A stretch of DNA of 64,000 nucleotides, taken from the NCBI GenBank assembly GCA_900553815.1, contig USEY01000007.1:1-64000 (forward strand). Reading direction: 5' to 3'. This DNA is from an uncultured Bacteroides sp. (GTDB lineage: Bacteria; Bacteroidota; Bacteroidia; Bacteroidales; Bacteroidaceae). Of the stretch, positions 7,487-16,409 are shown one piece after another. The translations under genes and the position numbers were made by a program. Each line of letters opens with the position of its first letter. The first letter of the stretch is position 1. The notes under the pieces are model-generated. The model had not been told where the DNA came from. It saw nothing but the letters and a program-made list of their open reading frames with translations, and ran no database searches.

Positions 7487-9094
7487 TTAATTCATCATCT
7501 TCTTCCAACTGCTTATCACCTTCTCGTACATGCCTTCCTTCAGCACCCGGATGGCTTGCTGTACGCTTTCGTTCGTTTCGTTCATCACCTGGAAGTATTC
7601 GCTCATGTCCCACAGGTCGCGGGCTATGAGTGCCTTGAGTTGGGTGGTGATGAGGGGCAGGGCACGGTCATACTGCTCCTGGTCGAACTTCACTTTCTCC
7701 TTCTCGCCCAGGGCACGCAGGTCAGCCAGCAGCTGCTCGTCTACCTGGAACTTGCGGTTGAAGCTGTCGAAGGTGGGGTATTTCTGCTTCAGCTCCGCGC
7801 GGTGCTTCTCTATGTAGCCCGTGGTGGTGCGTATGATGACACCCTTGGCCACCAGGTTGCGGTGATACTCCGTGTAGCGGGTAGTGTCGATGGGTACGAA
7901 GAAGTCGGGCATGATGCCTCCGCCGCCATAGACGGTGCGCTCCAGCAGCTTGGTCTGGTATTTCAGCGAGTCGGGGAAGTGGATGCTGTCGGCGTGCATC
8001 AGTTCGCCGTGGTTGAAGCGTTCGGTCAGGTCCTTATGATACTGTTCCAGCATGTCTTCGCCCTTGCCGCTGGCGTAGGGCTTCTGAATGCAGCGACCCG
8101 AGGGGGTGTAGTAGCGCGCCACGGTGAGGCGTATCATCGAGCCGTCGGGCAGGTCGATGGGGCGTTGCACCAGTCCCTTGCCGAAGGTGCGTCGGCCTAC
8201 CACTACGCCGCGGTCCCAGTCCTGTATGGCTCCGGTCACGATTTCGCTGGCCGATGCCGAATACTCATCCACCAGCACCACCAGACGTCCCTGTCTGAAG
8301 TTTCCGTTGCCTCGTGCCAGGAAGTCGCTGCGGCGTGCGGCGCGTCCCTCGGTATAGACAATCAGGTCCTTCTGGTTCAGAAACTCGTTGGCCATGTCGA
8401 TGGCGGCGTTCAGGTATCCGCCTCCGTTGCCTTGCAGGTCCAGTATGAGGTCCTTCATGCCCTTGCCTTGCAGCTTTTTCAGGGCTTCCTTGAACTCGCT
8501 GCCCGTCTCGGCGGCAAAGCGGTTGATGCGTATGTAGCCTGTGCGTTTGTCTATCATGTAGGCGGCGTCGAGGCTGAAGATGGGTATCTTGTCGCGCTTC
8601 ACGTCGAAGTGGAGCAGGTCGCCCACACCCCGGCGCACTATGCTGAGTTTCACGTGGCTGCCCTTGGGTCCGCGCAGGCGGGTCATGATGTCTTCGGTGC
8701 TCATCTTCACGCCGGCTATGGCGCTGTCGTTCACCGCCACAATGCGGTCGCCTGCCAGTATGCCCACCTTCTCTGAGGGGCCTCCGCTGACGGGCTGTAT
8801 GACGAGCAGTGTGTCTTCTATCATCTGAAACTGTACGCCGATGCCTTCAAAGTTGCCCTGCAGGGGCTCGTTCATCTTCTTCACCTCCTCGGCGTTGTTG
8901 TAGGTGGAGTGAGGGTCCAGCTGCGCCAGCATTTCGATGATGGCTGTCTCCACCAGCTTGTCCTCGTTCACGGTGTCTACGTAGAGGTTGCTGATGGCGA
9001 ATTCGGCCAGTTGCAGCTTGCGCATGGCGTTCTTGTTCTGTGCCTGCACGGCTAGCGTGGCCAGGCAGAGCAGCAGTAATGCTATCTTTTTCAT
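7487..9094 (-). CDS. S41 carboxyl-terminal processing protease
   Basis: A secreted periplasmic serine protease of the CtpA/Tsp type. Residues 1-18 form a signal peptide (MKKIALLLLCLATLAVQA). A PDZ domain spans about 80-160 with GIGVQF and the GDRIVAVND strand. The catalytic core has the Ser-Lys dyad: Ser281 in YSASASEI and Lys306 in TFGKGLVQ, 25 residues apart as in known CtpA enzymes. The long helical C-terminal part to 535 is usual for Bacteroidetes members. It follows coaD by 12 bases and parE upstream on the same strand, so the three are probably co-transcribed. Substrates cannot be read from the sequence. Confidence 0.92.
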   Translation of the reverse strand: MKKIALLLLCLATLAVQAQNKNAMRKLQLAEFAISNLYVDTVNEDKLVETAIIEMLAQLDPHSTYNNAEEVKKMNEPLQGNFEGIGVQFQMIEDTLLVIQPVSGGPSEKVGILAGDRIVAVNDSAIAGVKMSTEDIMTRLRGPKGSHVKLSIVRRGVGDLLHFDVKRDKIPIFSLDAAYMIDKRTGYIRINRFAAETGSEFKEALKKLQGKGMKDLILDLQGNGGGYLNAAIDMANEFLNQKDLIVYTEGRAARRSDFLARGNGNFRQGRLVVLVDEYSASASEIVTGAIQDWDRGVVVGRRTFGKGLVQRPIDLPDGSMIRLTVARYYTPSGRCIQKPYASGKGEDMLEQYHKDLTERFNHGELMHADSIHFPDSLKYQTKLLERTVYGGGGIMPDFFVPIDTTRYTEYHRNLVAKGVIIRTTTGYIEKHRAELKQKYPTFDSFNRKFQVDEQLLADLRALGEKEKVKFDQEQYDRALPLITTQLKALIARDLWDMSEYFQVMNETNESVQQAIRVLKEGMYEKVISSWKKMMN

Positions 9095-9106
9095 GCGGAT
9101 AAATGT

Positions 9107-9559
9107 TTAAATTTCCATTCCTTGAGGTATGAACATGCTGACATCCTTGCCGAATTGCAGCAGCTCGCGTACGGCAGTGGAGCTGATGCTGGTCAGTTCG
9201 GGTTCGGTGAAGAGCAGGATGGTTTCCACGCCGGCCAGTTTGCGGTTGATGTCGGCAATGGTCTCTTCGTACTCAAAATCCTTCACCGTGCGTATGCCGC
9301 GTATGATGAGGTTGGCTTTCTCCTGCAGGGCGAAGTCGATGGTGAGGCAGTCGTAGGCCTTGACGCTGACGCGCGGCTCGTCCTTGTAGAGCTGCCGAAT
9401 CATTTCTTTGCGCTTCTCAGTAGGAAAATACGTGTTCTTTTTGTCGTTGATACCGATGCCGATGACTATTTCGTCGACAAAGGTCAGTGCACGCTTCACC
9501 ACCGAATAGTGGCCGATGGTGAAGGGGTCGAATGTTCCGGGGAAAATGGCTCGGGTCAT
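9107..9559 (-). CDS. coaD: Phosphopantetheine adenylyltransferase
   Basis: Catalyses the fourth step of coenzyme A synthesis, transfer of AMP from ATP to 4'-phosphopantetheine. The 150 residues open with [16 protein letters not shown], which contains the nucleotidyltransferase TIGH motif, and end with the ISSTAVREL motif that binds the triphosphate. Length is close to the family's roughly 160 residues. It sits between parE and the S41 protease gene. The upstream junction with parE carries a simple-sequence inverted repeat (9576-9659), and the downstream gap is only 12 bases. Confidence 0.96.
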   Translation of the reverse strand: MTRAIFPGTFDPFTIGHYSVVKRALTFVDEIVIGIGINDKKNTYFPTEKRKEMIRQLYKDEPRVSVKAYDCLTIDFALQEKANLIIRGIRTVKDFEYEETIADINRKLAGVETILLFTEPELTSISSTAVRELLQFGKDVSMFIPQGMEI

Positions 9560-9575
9560 ATTTTATATTATTAGT

Positions 9576-9659
9576 TGACAAGTTGACACATGGACAAGTT
9601 GGCAAGGATGCAGGCGGGCAGCGACTACCCTCGTGGTCTGAAGCCTTGTCGACTTGTCA
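9576..9659. repeat. Simple-sequence inverted repeat at the parE-coaD junction
   Basis: TGACAAGTTGACA at 9576-9588 pairs with TGTCGACTTGTCA at 9647-9659 with one mismatch. The left side is extended by a further partial copy (ACAAGTTGGCAAGG). The right arm includes the parE stop codon at 9657-9659. The 58 bases between the arms show no other structure that I can identify. The arrangement resembles the inverted pairs at 53.4-53.5 kb and 56.6-56.7 kb. Confidence 0.6.
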
Positions 9660-11564
9660 GTTGACGACGTCTTCTTCTATTACCAGATTATCAATAATGA
9701 AACTCTGCCGCTCCATGGTGTTCTTGCCCATGTAGAACTCCAGCAGCTCCTTCACGGCGTCGGTCTTGCGCAGGCTCACCTGTTCCAGGCGCATGTCCTT
9801 GCCTATGAAGTGGCGGAACTCGTCGGGTGAAATCTCGCCCAAACCTTTGAATCGGGTGATTTCGGGGTTGGGACCCAGTTCGTCGATGGACTTCAGGCGC
9901 TCGTCTTCGGTGTAGCAATAGTTGGTCTTCTTCTTGTTGCGCACACGGAAGAGGGGAGTCTGTAGGATGTAGACGTGTCCTTTCTTGATGAGGTCGGGGA
10001 AGAATTGCAGGAAGAAGGTGATGATGAGCAGGCGGATGTGCATGCCGTCCACATCGGCATCGGTAGCCACGATGACCTTGTTGTAGCGCAGTCCGTCCAG
10101 TCCGTCCTCAATGTTGAGGGCTGCCTGTAGCAGGTTGAATTCCTCGTTTTCGTATACCACCTTTTTGGTCAGTCCGTAGGAGTTGAGCGGCTTACCGCGC
10201 AGCGAGAAGACGGCCTGCGTGTTCACGTCGCGGCTCTTCGTGATGGAGCCGCTGGCCGAGTCGCCCTCGGTGATGAAGATGCACGATTCGGCCTCCTGGT
10301 CCTTGCCCTTGCCGTCGTTCAGGTGATAGCGGCAATCACGCAGCTTGCGGTTGTGCAGGTTGGCCTTCTTGGCACGCTCGCGGGCCAGCTTGGTCACGCC
10401 TGCTATGGCTTTGCGCTCTTTCTCGGAGTCCTGAATCTTTTGCAGCATGATGTCGGCCATTAGCGGGTTCTTGTGCAGGTAGTTGTCCACCTCGGTCTTG
10501 ATGAAGTCGCCCACGTACTTGTTCACCGTGGGGCCTGCCGGTCTGTTCTCTTGCGGCACGGCGGGCCACATGTTGTTCGAGCCCAGCTTGGTCTTGGTCT
10601 GGCTTTCGAACATGGGCTCTTCCACGTCGATGGCTATGGCTGCCACCAGTCCGTTGCGTATGTCGGCATAGTCCATGTTTTTGTTGTAGAACTCCTTGAT
10701 GGTGCGCGCCAGGTGCTCTTTCAGGGCCGTCTGGTGGGTACCTCCCTGGGTGGTATGCTGGCCGTTGACGAAGGAGTAGTATTCCTCGCCATACTGGTTG
10801 GTGTGGGTGAAGGCTATCTCGATGTCCTCGCCCTTCAGGTGCACGATGTCGTACAGCCCTTCGCTGGTCATGTTGTCTTTCAGCAGGTCTTCCAGCCCGT
10901 GGCGCGACACGATGCGCTGGCCGTTGTAGAGGAAGGTCAGTCCCGTATTCAGGTACGTATAGTTGCGCAGCAGTGTCTCAACAAACTGGTTCTGGAAACT
11001 GTAGCCCACGAACAGCGTATTGTCGGGCTCGAAGAAGATGTAGGTTCCGGTTTCCTCCTGCGTGTCTTCGGTGGTGTCGCTCTGCAGCACGCCCCGTTCG
11101 AAGATGGCCGTACGCACCTTGCCGTCGCGGTAGCTGCGCACCTCAAAGCGGCTGCTCAGGGCGTTTACCGCCTTGATGCCCACGCCGTTCAGGCCGACAC
11201 TCTTCTTGAAGGCTTTCGAGTCATACTTACCGCCCGTGTTCAGCTTGCTGACAGCCTCGATGAGCTTGCCTTGCGGAATGCCGCGGCCATAGTCGCGCAC
11301 GCTGACGCGCAGATTGTCCTCGATGTTTACCTCGATTTTCTTTCCGGCACCCATTTTGAACTCGTCAATGGAGTTGTCCATCACCTCCTTCAGCAGCACG
11401 TAGATGCCGTCGTCGCTCTGCGCGCCGTCGCCCAGTCGGCCGATGTACATACCCGAGCGCACACGGATGTGCTCCATGTCGTCCAGGTGGCGTATGTTGT
11501 CGTCGGTGTATTCCACCGGTGCTTCCGTAAATTGCAGGCTGTTGTCTTTTTCTTCTTCTTCCAT
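9657..11564 (-). CDS. parE: DNA topoisomerase IV subunit B
   Basis: ATPase subunit of the type IIA topoisomerase that decatenates daughter chromosomes. The 635 residues contain the GHKL ATP site ([33 protein letters not shown]), the QTKTKLGS transducer Lys region, and the TOPRIM motifs EGDSASGS and [18 protein letters not shown] with [10 protein letters not shown] fits ParE better than GyrB, which usually has EGDSAGGS. I start it at 11564 (MEEEEKDNS). The same frame is open up to 11924, but that extension is low-complexity, basic and without domain similarity, and runs through repeat family E. A possible -7 box (minus-strand TATTTTTG, 11589-11596) lies just upstream of 11564. Confidence 0.93.
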   Translation of the reverse strand: MEEEEKDNSLQFTEAPVEYTDDNIRHLDDMEHIRVRSGMYIGRLGDGAQSDDGIYVLLKEVMDNSIDEFKMGAGKKIEVNIEDNLRVSVRDYGRGIPQGKLIEAVSKLNTGGKYDSKAFKKSVGLNGVGIKAVNALSSRFEVRSYRDGKVRTAIFERGVLQSDTTEDTQEETGTYIFFEPDNTLFVGYSFQNQFVETLLRNYTYLNTGLTFLYNGQRIVSRHGLEDLLKDNMTSEGLYDIVHLKGEDIEIAFTHTNQYGEEYYSFVNGQHTTQGGTHQTALKEHLARTIKEFYNKNMDYADIRNGLVAAIAIDVEEPMFESQTKTKLGSNNMWPAVPQENRPAGPTVNKYVGDFIKTEVDNYLHKNPLMADIMLQKIQDSEKERKAIAGVTKLARERAKKANLHNRKLRDCRYHLNDGKGKDQEAESCIFITEGDSASGSITKSRDVNTQAVFSLRGKPLNSYGLTKKVVYENEEFNLLQAALNIEDGLDGLRYNKVIVATDADVDGMHIRLLIITFFLQFFPDLIKKGHVYILQTPLFRVRNKKKTNYCYTEDERLKSIDELGPNPEITRFKGLGEISPDEFRHFIGKDMRLEQVSLRKTDAVKELLEFYMGKNTMERQSFIIDNLVIEEDVVN

Positions 11565-11615
11565 GTTTTCCAGGTTGCTTTTAATCCGCAAAAATAACAT
11601 TTTCCCGGGGATTTG

Positions 11616-11631
11616 CCGACCGTCCGGTCGG
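11616..11631. repeat. Short GC-rich hairpin upstream of parE
   Basis: CCGACCG and CGGTCGG face each other over two bases, followed on the plus strand by TTTTT and, shortly after, a run of T. It lies about 50 bases upstream of the parE start. It could be a plus-strand terminator, but no plus-strand gene precedes it, so an operator or leftover repeat is equally possible. Confidence 0.35.
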
Positions 11632-11869
11632 TTTTTCAGCTTTTTTTTAAGCGTGGCCGGGCTGCTGCGGCTGTCTGTACCATTTTTCTGCGGCTGGTTG
11701 CGCATTGAGTTCAGTATGAGTGTGTGTGGCTGTCCTGTTGTACGCCATCCTGTCCGTACCGCCTCGGTCCGGCAGGCTTCGGGCGGTGTCTGTACGCTCT
11801 TTTCCGTGGCGTTTTTCTTGCCCTTCCTGTTCAATGGTAAATCTGAAGAATAGACCAAAAATGACCCTC

Positions 11870-11924
11870 TTCGTACCTCAGTCGTACCCCATTCGTACCT
11901 CAGTCGTACCAAGTTCGTTCCCAT
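11870..11924. repeat. Repeat family E: 11-bp tandem units
   Basis: Five consecutive 11-bp units share the core TCGTACC. They alternate between TTCGTACCTCA-type and GTCGTACC-type, so the array can also be read as two and a half 22-bp units, and the last unit is decayed. Each core holds the 4-bp palindrome GTAC. The array sits about 300 bases upstream of parE in otherwise gene-free sequence. Confidence 0.75.
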
Positions 11925-11942
11925 AGAAGCGAAGAAAATGCG

Positions 11943-11979
11943 GTTTTGGGGCGATTTTAGAGAGAGGCATTTGAAAAAT
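11943..11979. repeat. Direct repeat, left copy, flanking uraA
   Basis: This 37-bp stretch matches 13579-13615 at 32 of 37 positions, with the shared core GAGAGAGG-N-ATTTGAAAAAT. Similarity continues more weakly for about 30 bases on the right, to a TTATG in both copies. It lies upstream of uraA. The rest of 11980-12205 shows no convincing gene; the 79-residue frame there has no recognisable features. Confidence 0.65.
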
Positions 11980-12205
11980 AGAACAATTTTGGAGGAAGTT
12001 TTATGCCATTACATGACGACTTCTGCCTGTATTAAATGCTGCCGGAAAACAGGCGGAGATGTAGGACCTGATGATAGACTGGTTCAGACTCGGAGTTGCC
12101 TTGCATGCTGTAGACAAGGATGGGCGTACACAGCATCCGGTAATGCCCGGACGACGAATAAAGATGGGCTGTATTGAATTCTGTGACAGGAAAATGATGC
12201 GGTTC

Positions 12206-12238
12206 TTTACTTTTTATCGTATGAATTGCCTACCTTTG
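12206..12238 (+). promoter_or_regulatory. Bacteroides-type promoter of uraA
   Basis: TACCTTTG at 12231-12238 matches the TAnnTTTG -7 consensus. A TTTA at 12206-12209, 21 bases upstream, is a 3 of 4 match to the -33 TTTG. Transcription would begin near 12244, which places the in-frame ATG at 12226 upstream of the transcript and favours 12262 as the uraA start. Confidence 0.6.
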
Positions 12239-12261
12239 TAATCGGACTCAAAAATAACTTT

Positions 12262-13473
12262 ATGAATACTGAACAAACAAATCTTTCATCTTTGAGACGG
12301 GGAGTGGTAGGTGTGCAGTTCCTGTTTGTAGCTTTTGGTGCAACGGTGCTTGTGCCTCTTCTCGTAGGCCTGGACCCTTCTACTGCTCTTTTTACAGCCG
12401 GTATCGGAACGTTGATATTCCATCTTGTCACCAAAGGCAAGGTGCCTATTTTCCTGGGCAGTAGTTTTGCCTTCATTGCTCCCATCATCAAATCGACGGA
12501 GCTTTATGGCCTTCCGGGAACAATTTCCGGTATAGCCGGTGTGGCACTGGTTTACTTCATAATGAGTGCGCTGATTAAATGGCAGGGCAACAGGTTTATT
12601 GAAAGGCTGTTTCCTCCCGTAGTGGTAGGCCCTGTCATCATCCTGATAGGTATATCACTTGCCGGCTCGGCAGTAGATATGGCCGAGACCAACTGGGTGC
12701 TTGCATTCATATCGCTGTTTACCGCCATCTTTGTATCGATAATGGGTAAGGGACTGTTCAAGCTTATCCCTATTTTCAGTGGAATAGTGGCAGGGTATAT
12801 CGTAGCTTTGATTTTCTATGATGTAGACCTTGCTTCGGTGCGCGATGCCGCCTGGATAGGTCTGCCGCAGTTTGTCACTCCTGTTTTCTCCTGGGAGGCC
12901 ATTCTGTTTATGATACCTGTAGCGATAGCACCGGTGATAGAACACATAGGCGATGTTTATGTGGTAAATACCGTGGCAGGAAAGGACTTTGTGAAAGACC
13001 CGGGACTGCACCGCACCATGCTGGGCGACGGACTGGCATGCTGTGTGGCCGGACTACTGGGAGGCCCTCCCGTGACCACCTATTCAGAGGTTACCGGAGC
13101 GATGTCTATCACCAAGGTTACCGACCCGCGGGTCATCAGAATAGCTGCCATTACAGCCATCGTCTTCTCGCTGATAGGCAAGATAAGTGCCTTGCTGAAG
13201 ACCATACCTCAGGCAGTTCTTGGCGGACTGATGCTTTTGCTTTTCGGCACGATAGCAACTGCCGGTGTTGCAAACATGCTTAAGAACAAAGTAGACCTGT
13301 CGGATACGAGGAACATCGTTATATTTTCAATGACTATGACTCTCGGTATCGGTGGAGCGGCCTTTACATGGGGTGAGTTCTCGCTCTCAGGCATCGGCCT
13401 TGCTGCCATAGTGGGTGTTGTGCTCAATCTTGTTTTGCCTCGCGGCAAATCTTCGGATAAGTCTCAGTCTTGA
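12262..13473 (+). CDS. uraA: Uracil/xanthine permease (NCS2 family)
   Basis: A 403-residue inner-membrane proton symporter for uracil, with about 14 hydrophobic segments. Family signatures include [22 protein letters not shown] near the start, [13 protein letters not shown], the substrate-binding [13 protein letters not shown] with its conserved Glu, and the NCS2 motif [20 protein letters not shown]. Length matches E. coli UraA (429) closely. The start at 12262 is chosen because the -7 box lies at 12231-12238. It stands alone, flanked by two copies of a 37-bp direct repeat (11943-11979 and 13579-13615). No terminator hairpin was found directly after it. Confidence 0.92.
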   Translation: MNTEQTNLSSLRRGVVGVQFLFVAFGATVLVPLLVGLDPSTALFTAGIGTLIFHLVTKGKVPIFLGSSFAFIAPIIKSTELYGLPGTISGIAGVALVYFIMSALIKWQGNRFIERLFPPVVVGPVIILIGISLAGSAVDMAETNWVLAFISLFTAIFVSIMGKGLFKLIPIFSGIVAGYIVALIFYDVDLASVRDAAWIGLPQFVTPVFSWEAILFMIPVAIAPVIEHIGDVYVVNTVAGKDFVKDPGLHRTMLGDGLACCVAGLLGGPPVTTYSEVTGAMSITKVTDPRVIRIAAITAIVFSLIGKISALLKTIPQAVLGGLMLLLFGTIATAGVANMLKNKVDLSDTRNIVIFSMTMTLGIGGAAFTWGEFSLSGIGLAAIVGVVLNLVLPRGKSSDKSQS

Positions 13474-13578
13474 TATGCCGATGGCGGTTGAGGAGTTGGG
13501 AAGTCAGAGTACCATTCGCGTCTGAAGTATGGCTTGTCACTAATCCCGGGGTGGGCTATTGGCTTTTGATTTCTGCAA

Positions 13579-13615
13579 GTTTTGAGGTGGTTTTGGAGAG
13601 AGGAATTTGAAAAAT
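13579..13615. repeat. Direct repeat, right copy, flanking uraA
   Basis: Right-hand partner of 11943-11979 with five mismatches in 37 positions, in the same orientation. It lies in the gene-free stretch 13474-13765, which otherwise holds only AT-rich sequence before the lipoprotein gene. Confidence 0.65.
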
Positions 13616-13765
13616 GAAAAAATCTCAGAAGAGGTTATTATGATACTTTCTTTTGTGTGTTAAAATAGCTCGTCGCGTTTGGAATATGGGAATTTTTTTT
13701 TATTTTCGCCAAAAGCATTTGCCTGATATAGTTTAGTATAGTCACATAAAATAATCGGAATACTT

Positions 13766-14278
13766 ATGAAAAAATGTTTTTGGGGAATAATTGTTTTGCT
13801 GGGGAGCCTGGTGGCTTTGTCGGCATGTGATAATGAGGAAGAATGGAAATTTGGACCGCCTCCTGTTAGTTTGTCGGTGAGTGTGTTTGATGCAGAAGGG
13901 AATGATTTGTTGATTCCTGGCAATGGTGGCTATCTATGGGATGGTGATGTATATTGGGACGGTAAAAAATGTACTGTAGATACTATGTATCGACGTTCAT
14001 CTCAACCTTTTGTCCATTATACGAAGAGGTATTATCCGCAGGTAGAGAATGAATTTATGGAATTTACAACTCTTTCTTTCTTGGTAGATTTTCCATCGTT
14101 CCTTTGTGAACAGGACTGGAAAGAGATTGTTCTGGATTGGGGACAAGAGAAAACAACGATAAAGTATCATTATACTAAAAATAAAAACGGGTCTATAAGC
14201 GGTGAATTTATGGTAGATGGTAAGCCTGCTAAACTGCTTGATGAAAATTATGATATCTTATTGATTGAGAAAAAATAA
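13766..14278 (+). CDS. Putative lipoprotein of unknown function
   Basis: A 170-residue protein I do not recognise by function. It has an SPII signal with lipobox LSAC (Cys near residue 21) followed by DNEEE, acidic residues after the Cys that in Bacteroides favour export to the outer surface. The rest is rich in aromatic and charged residues and probably beta-structured, with no repeats or obvious catalytic motif. It resembles the many small Bacteroides lipoproteins of DUF5034-like families, but I am not sure of the match. It is a single gene ended by the hairpin at 14330-14360. Confidence 0.75.
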   Translation: MKKCFWGIIVLLGSLVALSACDNEEEWKFGPPPVSLSVSVFDAEGNDLLIPGNGGYLWDGDVYWDGKKCTVDTMYRRSSQPFVHYTKRYYPQVENEFMEFTTLSFLVDFPSFLCEQDWKEIVLDWGQEKTTIKYHYTKNKNGSISGEFMVDGKPAKLLDENYDILLIEKK

Positions 14279-14329
14279 GGTGAAGATTTTAGTCGGCTAT
14301 TTGCATGACCTGATAAATTATAGTTTAAA

Positions 14330-14360
14330 AAGGCAGTCTTGTTAGTAGATTGCCTTTTTT
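14330..14360 (+). terminator. Rho-independent terminator after the lipoprotein gene
   Basis: AAGGCAGTC at 14330-14338 pairs with GATTGCCTT at 14348-14356 (one G-T pair), followed by a run of six T ending at 14360. It lies about 50 bases after the lipoprotein stop and before the promoter of the AAA-ATPase gene. Confidence 0.85.
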
Positions 14361-14372
14361 CGCGTCTTTATA

Positions 14373-14404
14373 TTTGAGTATATCAGGATATAAGTATATA
14401 TTTG
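14373..14404 (+). promoter_or_regulatory. Bacteroides-type promoter of the AAA-ATPase gene
   Basis: TTTG at 14373-14376, a 20-base spacer, then TATATTTG at 14397-14404 make a full match to the sigma-ABfr consensus. The predicted transcript begins near 14410, which rules out the upstream in-frame ATG at 14350 and supports a start at 14428 or 14434. Confidence 0.8.
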
Positions 14405-14433
14405 TAACACAGAACGATTCATGTGGTATGATT

Positions 14434-15984
14434 ATGAACAGGAAATATCCGGTAGGTATACAGAGCTTTGAAAACATCGTCAGAGACGGTTATTGCTATG
14501 TGGACAAGACGGCACTAGTACATCAGCTGGTGACGTCGGGACAGTATTACTTTCTAAGTCGTCCGCGCCGTTTCGGTAAGAGCCTGTTGGTTTCTACATT
14601 GGAAGCTTATTTTCTGGGCAAGAAAGAACTGTTCCGCGGGTTGGCCATGGAGGGGCTGGAAAAGGAATGGGAGACGTATCCGGTGCTGCATCTTGACCTG
14701 AATACGGAGAAATATGATGCGGTAGAGGTCTTGGAGAATAAGTTGTCTCTGAATCTGAAATATTGGGAAGAGAAGTATGGAGGCAACGAACATGCATATT
14801 CGTTGGCAACCCGCTTTGAAGGTGTCATTCGCCGTGCCTGCGAGAAAACAGGCCGACGGGTGGTGATACTGATAGACGAGTACGACAAACCCATGCTTCA
14901 AGCTATCGGCAACGACAGTCTGCTCGACGAATACCGCAGCACGCTGAAGGCTTTTTATGGAGCCTTGAAGTCGATGGACAGTTGTATCCGCTTTGCCCTG
15001 CTGACGGGAGTAACGAAGTTCAGCAAGGTGAGTGTGTTCAGCGACCTGAACAATCTGGAGGACATATCCTTGCAGCCGGCTTACAACAGTCTTTGCGGCA
15101 TTACGGAAGGGGAGTTGTTGAGCGTGTTTGCTGAAGATATCCGTGCCTTGGCTGCCAATAACGATATGAGCTATGAGGAAGCTTGCACACAGTTGCGCGA
15201 GTGGTACGACGGCTATCATTTTGCCTATCATTCGGAGGGACTTTACAATCCGTTCAGCTTGCTTAATGTGATGAAGAGCCGGGTATTTGACAGCTATTGG
15301 TTTGAGACCGGTACGCCGACTTTCCTGGTAGAACAGCTGAAGCGCAGCAAGTATGACCTTCATCGGCTGACGGAGGAAATGGCTTCATCCGATTCATTGG
15401 GAGGTATTGACACGATGGACGCCAATCCTGTCCCTATCCTCTATCAGAGTGGCTATCTGACCATCAAGGATTACGACCGTGAGTTTAAGGTGTATAAGCT
15501 GGGATTCCCGAACAAGGAGGTAGAGGAAGGCTTTACCCGCTTCCTGCTGCCCTGCTATGCCCACTTGGCCTCGGGCAATTCGTCATTCGAGATTATGAAT
15601 TTCGTGAAGGAAGTGCGGGGTGGAAACATCGACGGTTTCATGCGCCGCCTGCAAAGCTTTTTTGCCGACAGTCCCTATGAATTGGCGCGCGATCTGGAGT
15701 TGCACTATCAGAACGTGCTGTTCATCATCTTCAAGCTGCTGGGTTTCTACACGCAGGCGGAGTATCACACCTCGCAGGGGCGCATCGACCTGCTGGTGAA
15801 GACCGACCACTACATCTACGTGATGGAGTTCAAGCTGGACGGCACGGCCGAGGAGGCCTTGCAGCAGATTAATGACAGGCAGTATGCTATGCCTTTTGTT
15901 GCCGACGGGCGCACAGTCTACAAAGTAGGCGTCAACTTCAGTAACCGGCTGAGGGGTATAGAGCGGTGGTTGGTGGAGGGATAG
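14434..15984 (+). CDS. AAA-ATPase-like protein with C-terminal PD-(D/E)XK nuclease fold
   Basis: A 516-residue protein of the Bacteroidetes 'predicted AAA-ATPase' family (PF09820 with PF08011 at the C-terminus). MNRKYPVGIQSFENI and YYFLSRPRRFGKSLLVSTL hold the N-terminal Walker-A-like RRFGKS. VVILIDEYDKPM is the Walker B. The C-terminal part contains GRIDLLVKTDHYIYVMEFKLDG, matching the PD-(D/E)XK core (D...ExK). Genomes of this group carry many near-identical copies, and their role is not established; defence and mobile-element links have been suggested. It has its own promoter at 14373-14404 and is followed after 3 bases by a small membrane protein. Confidence 0.88.
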   Translation: MNRKYPVGIQSFENIVRDGYCYVDKTALVHQLVTSGQYYFLSRPRRFGKSLLVSTLEAYFLGKKELFRGLAMEGLEKEWETYPVLHLDLNTEKYDAVEVLENKLSLNLKYWEEKYGGNEHAYSLATRFEGVIRRACEKTGRRVVILIDEYDKPMLQAIGNDSLLDEYRSTLKAFYGALKSMDSCIRFALLTGVTKFSKVSVFSDLNNLEDISLQPAYNSLCGITEGELLSVFAEDIRALAANNDMSYEEACTQLREWYDGYHFAYHSEGLYNPFSLLNVMKSRVFDSYWFETGTPTFLVEQLKRSKYDLHRLTEEMASSDSLGGIDTMDANPVPILYQSGYLTIKDYDREFKVYKLGFPNKEVEEGFTRFLLPCYAHLASGNSSFEIMNFVKEVRGGNIDGFMRRLQSFFADSPYELARDLELHYQNVLFIIFKLLGFYTQAEYHTSQGRIDLLVKTDHYIYVMEFKLDGTAEEALQQINDRQYAMPFVADGRTVYKVGVNFSNRLRGIERWLVEG

Positions 15985-15987
15985 CGC

Positions 15988-16377
15988 ATGAAATGGCTTA
16001 AAGTTTTTCTAGTGTGGTGCTCTTTTATTCCATTGGCTATTTTGAATGGTGGGTTGAGGGAATATGTCTTGTGTCAGTTCTTGCCCGATATGTGGGCTAT
16101 GGCTGTGAGTGGTATTTTGCTGAGTGTTGTTATTTGTGTGGCAACTTATCTTTTGCTTTCTTTGGTGAGAAATCTTTCTACGAAGGATTTATGGCTGACC
16201 GGTATATGGTGGTTTGTGCTGACAGTTAGCTTTGAATTCGCAGGTGGAATTTTGGGCGGTGTGTCCATGGGTCAGTTGTTGTCGGCTTATAATCCGCTGA
16301 GTGGTAATTTGTGGATTTTGGTGTTATTAGCAACTATGTTTGCACCGGTAACCTTGTATCGGCGTAAAAGCAAATAG
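15988..16377 (+). CDS. Small four-helix membrane protein, unknown function
   Basis: A 129-residue hydrophobic protein with four predicted membrane helices, at about 5-22, 35-60, 68-88 and 103-122, and a basic C-terminus (YRRKSK). No family is recognised. It starts 3 bases after the AAA-ATPase stop and is 32 bases upstream of the GNAT gene, so the three are likely one transcript. Its AT-rich, G-heavy codon use resembles the GNAT gene after it more than the AAA-ATPase before it. Confidence 0.7.
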   Translation: MKWLKVFLVWCSFIPLAILNGGLREYVLCQFLPDMWAMAVSGILLSVVICVATYLLLSLVRNLSTKDLWLTGIWWFVLTVSFEFAGGILGGVSMGQLLSAYNPLSGNLWILVLLATMFAPVTLYRRKSK

Positions 16378-16409
16378 ACATAAAGCGGAGAGATTGTATA
16401 GAATATATT

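Noticed and set aside
7466..8776. Long plus-strand open frame (436 residues) opposite the S41 protease
   Set aside because: It is a mirror frame of a GC-rich gene with codon bias; the minus strand has all protease motifs.
11565..11924. 120-residue N-terminal extension of ParE
   Set aside because: The extension has no family similarity, is basic low-complexity, runs through repeat family E, and a family-typical start with a nearby -7 box lies at 11564.
12226..12261. Upstream start for uraA
   Set aside because: The -7 box at 12231-12238 lies inside this extension, so it would not be transcribed.
14350..14433. Upstream start for the AAA-ATPase gene
   Set aside because: It lies inside the terminator T-run and before a consensus promoter; the conserved N-terminus begins at 14434.
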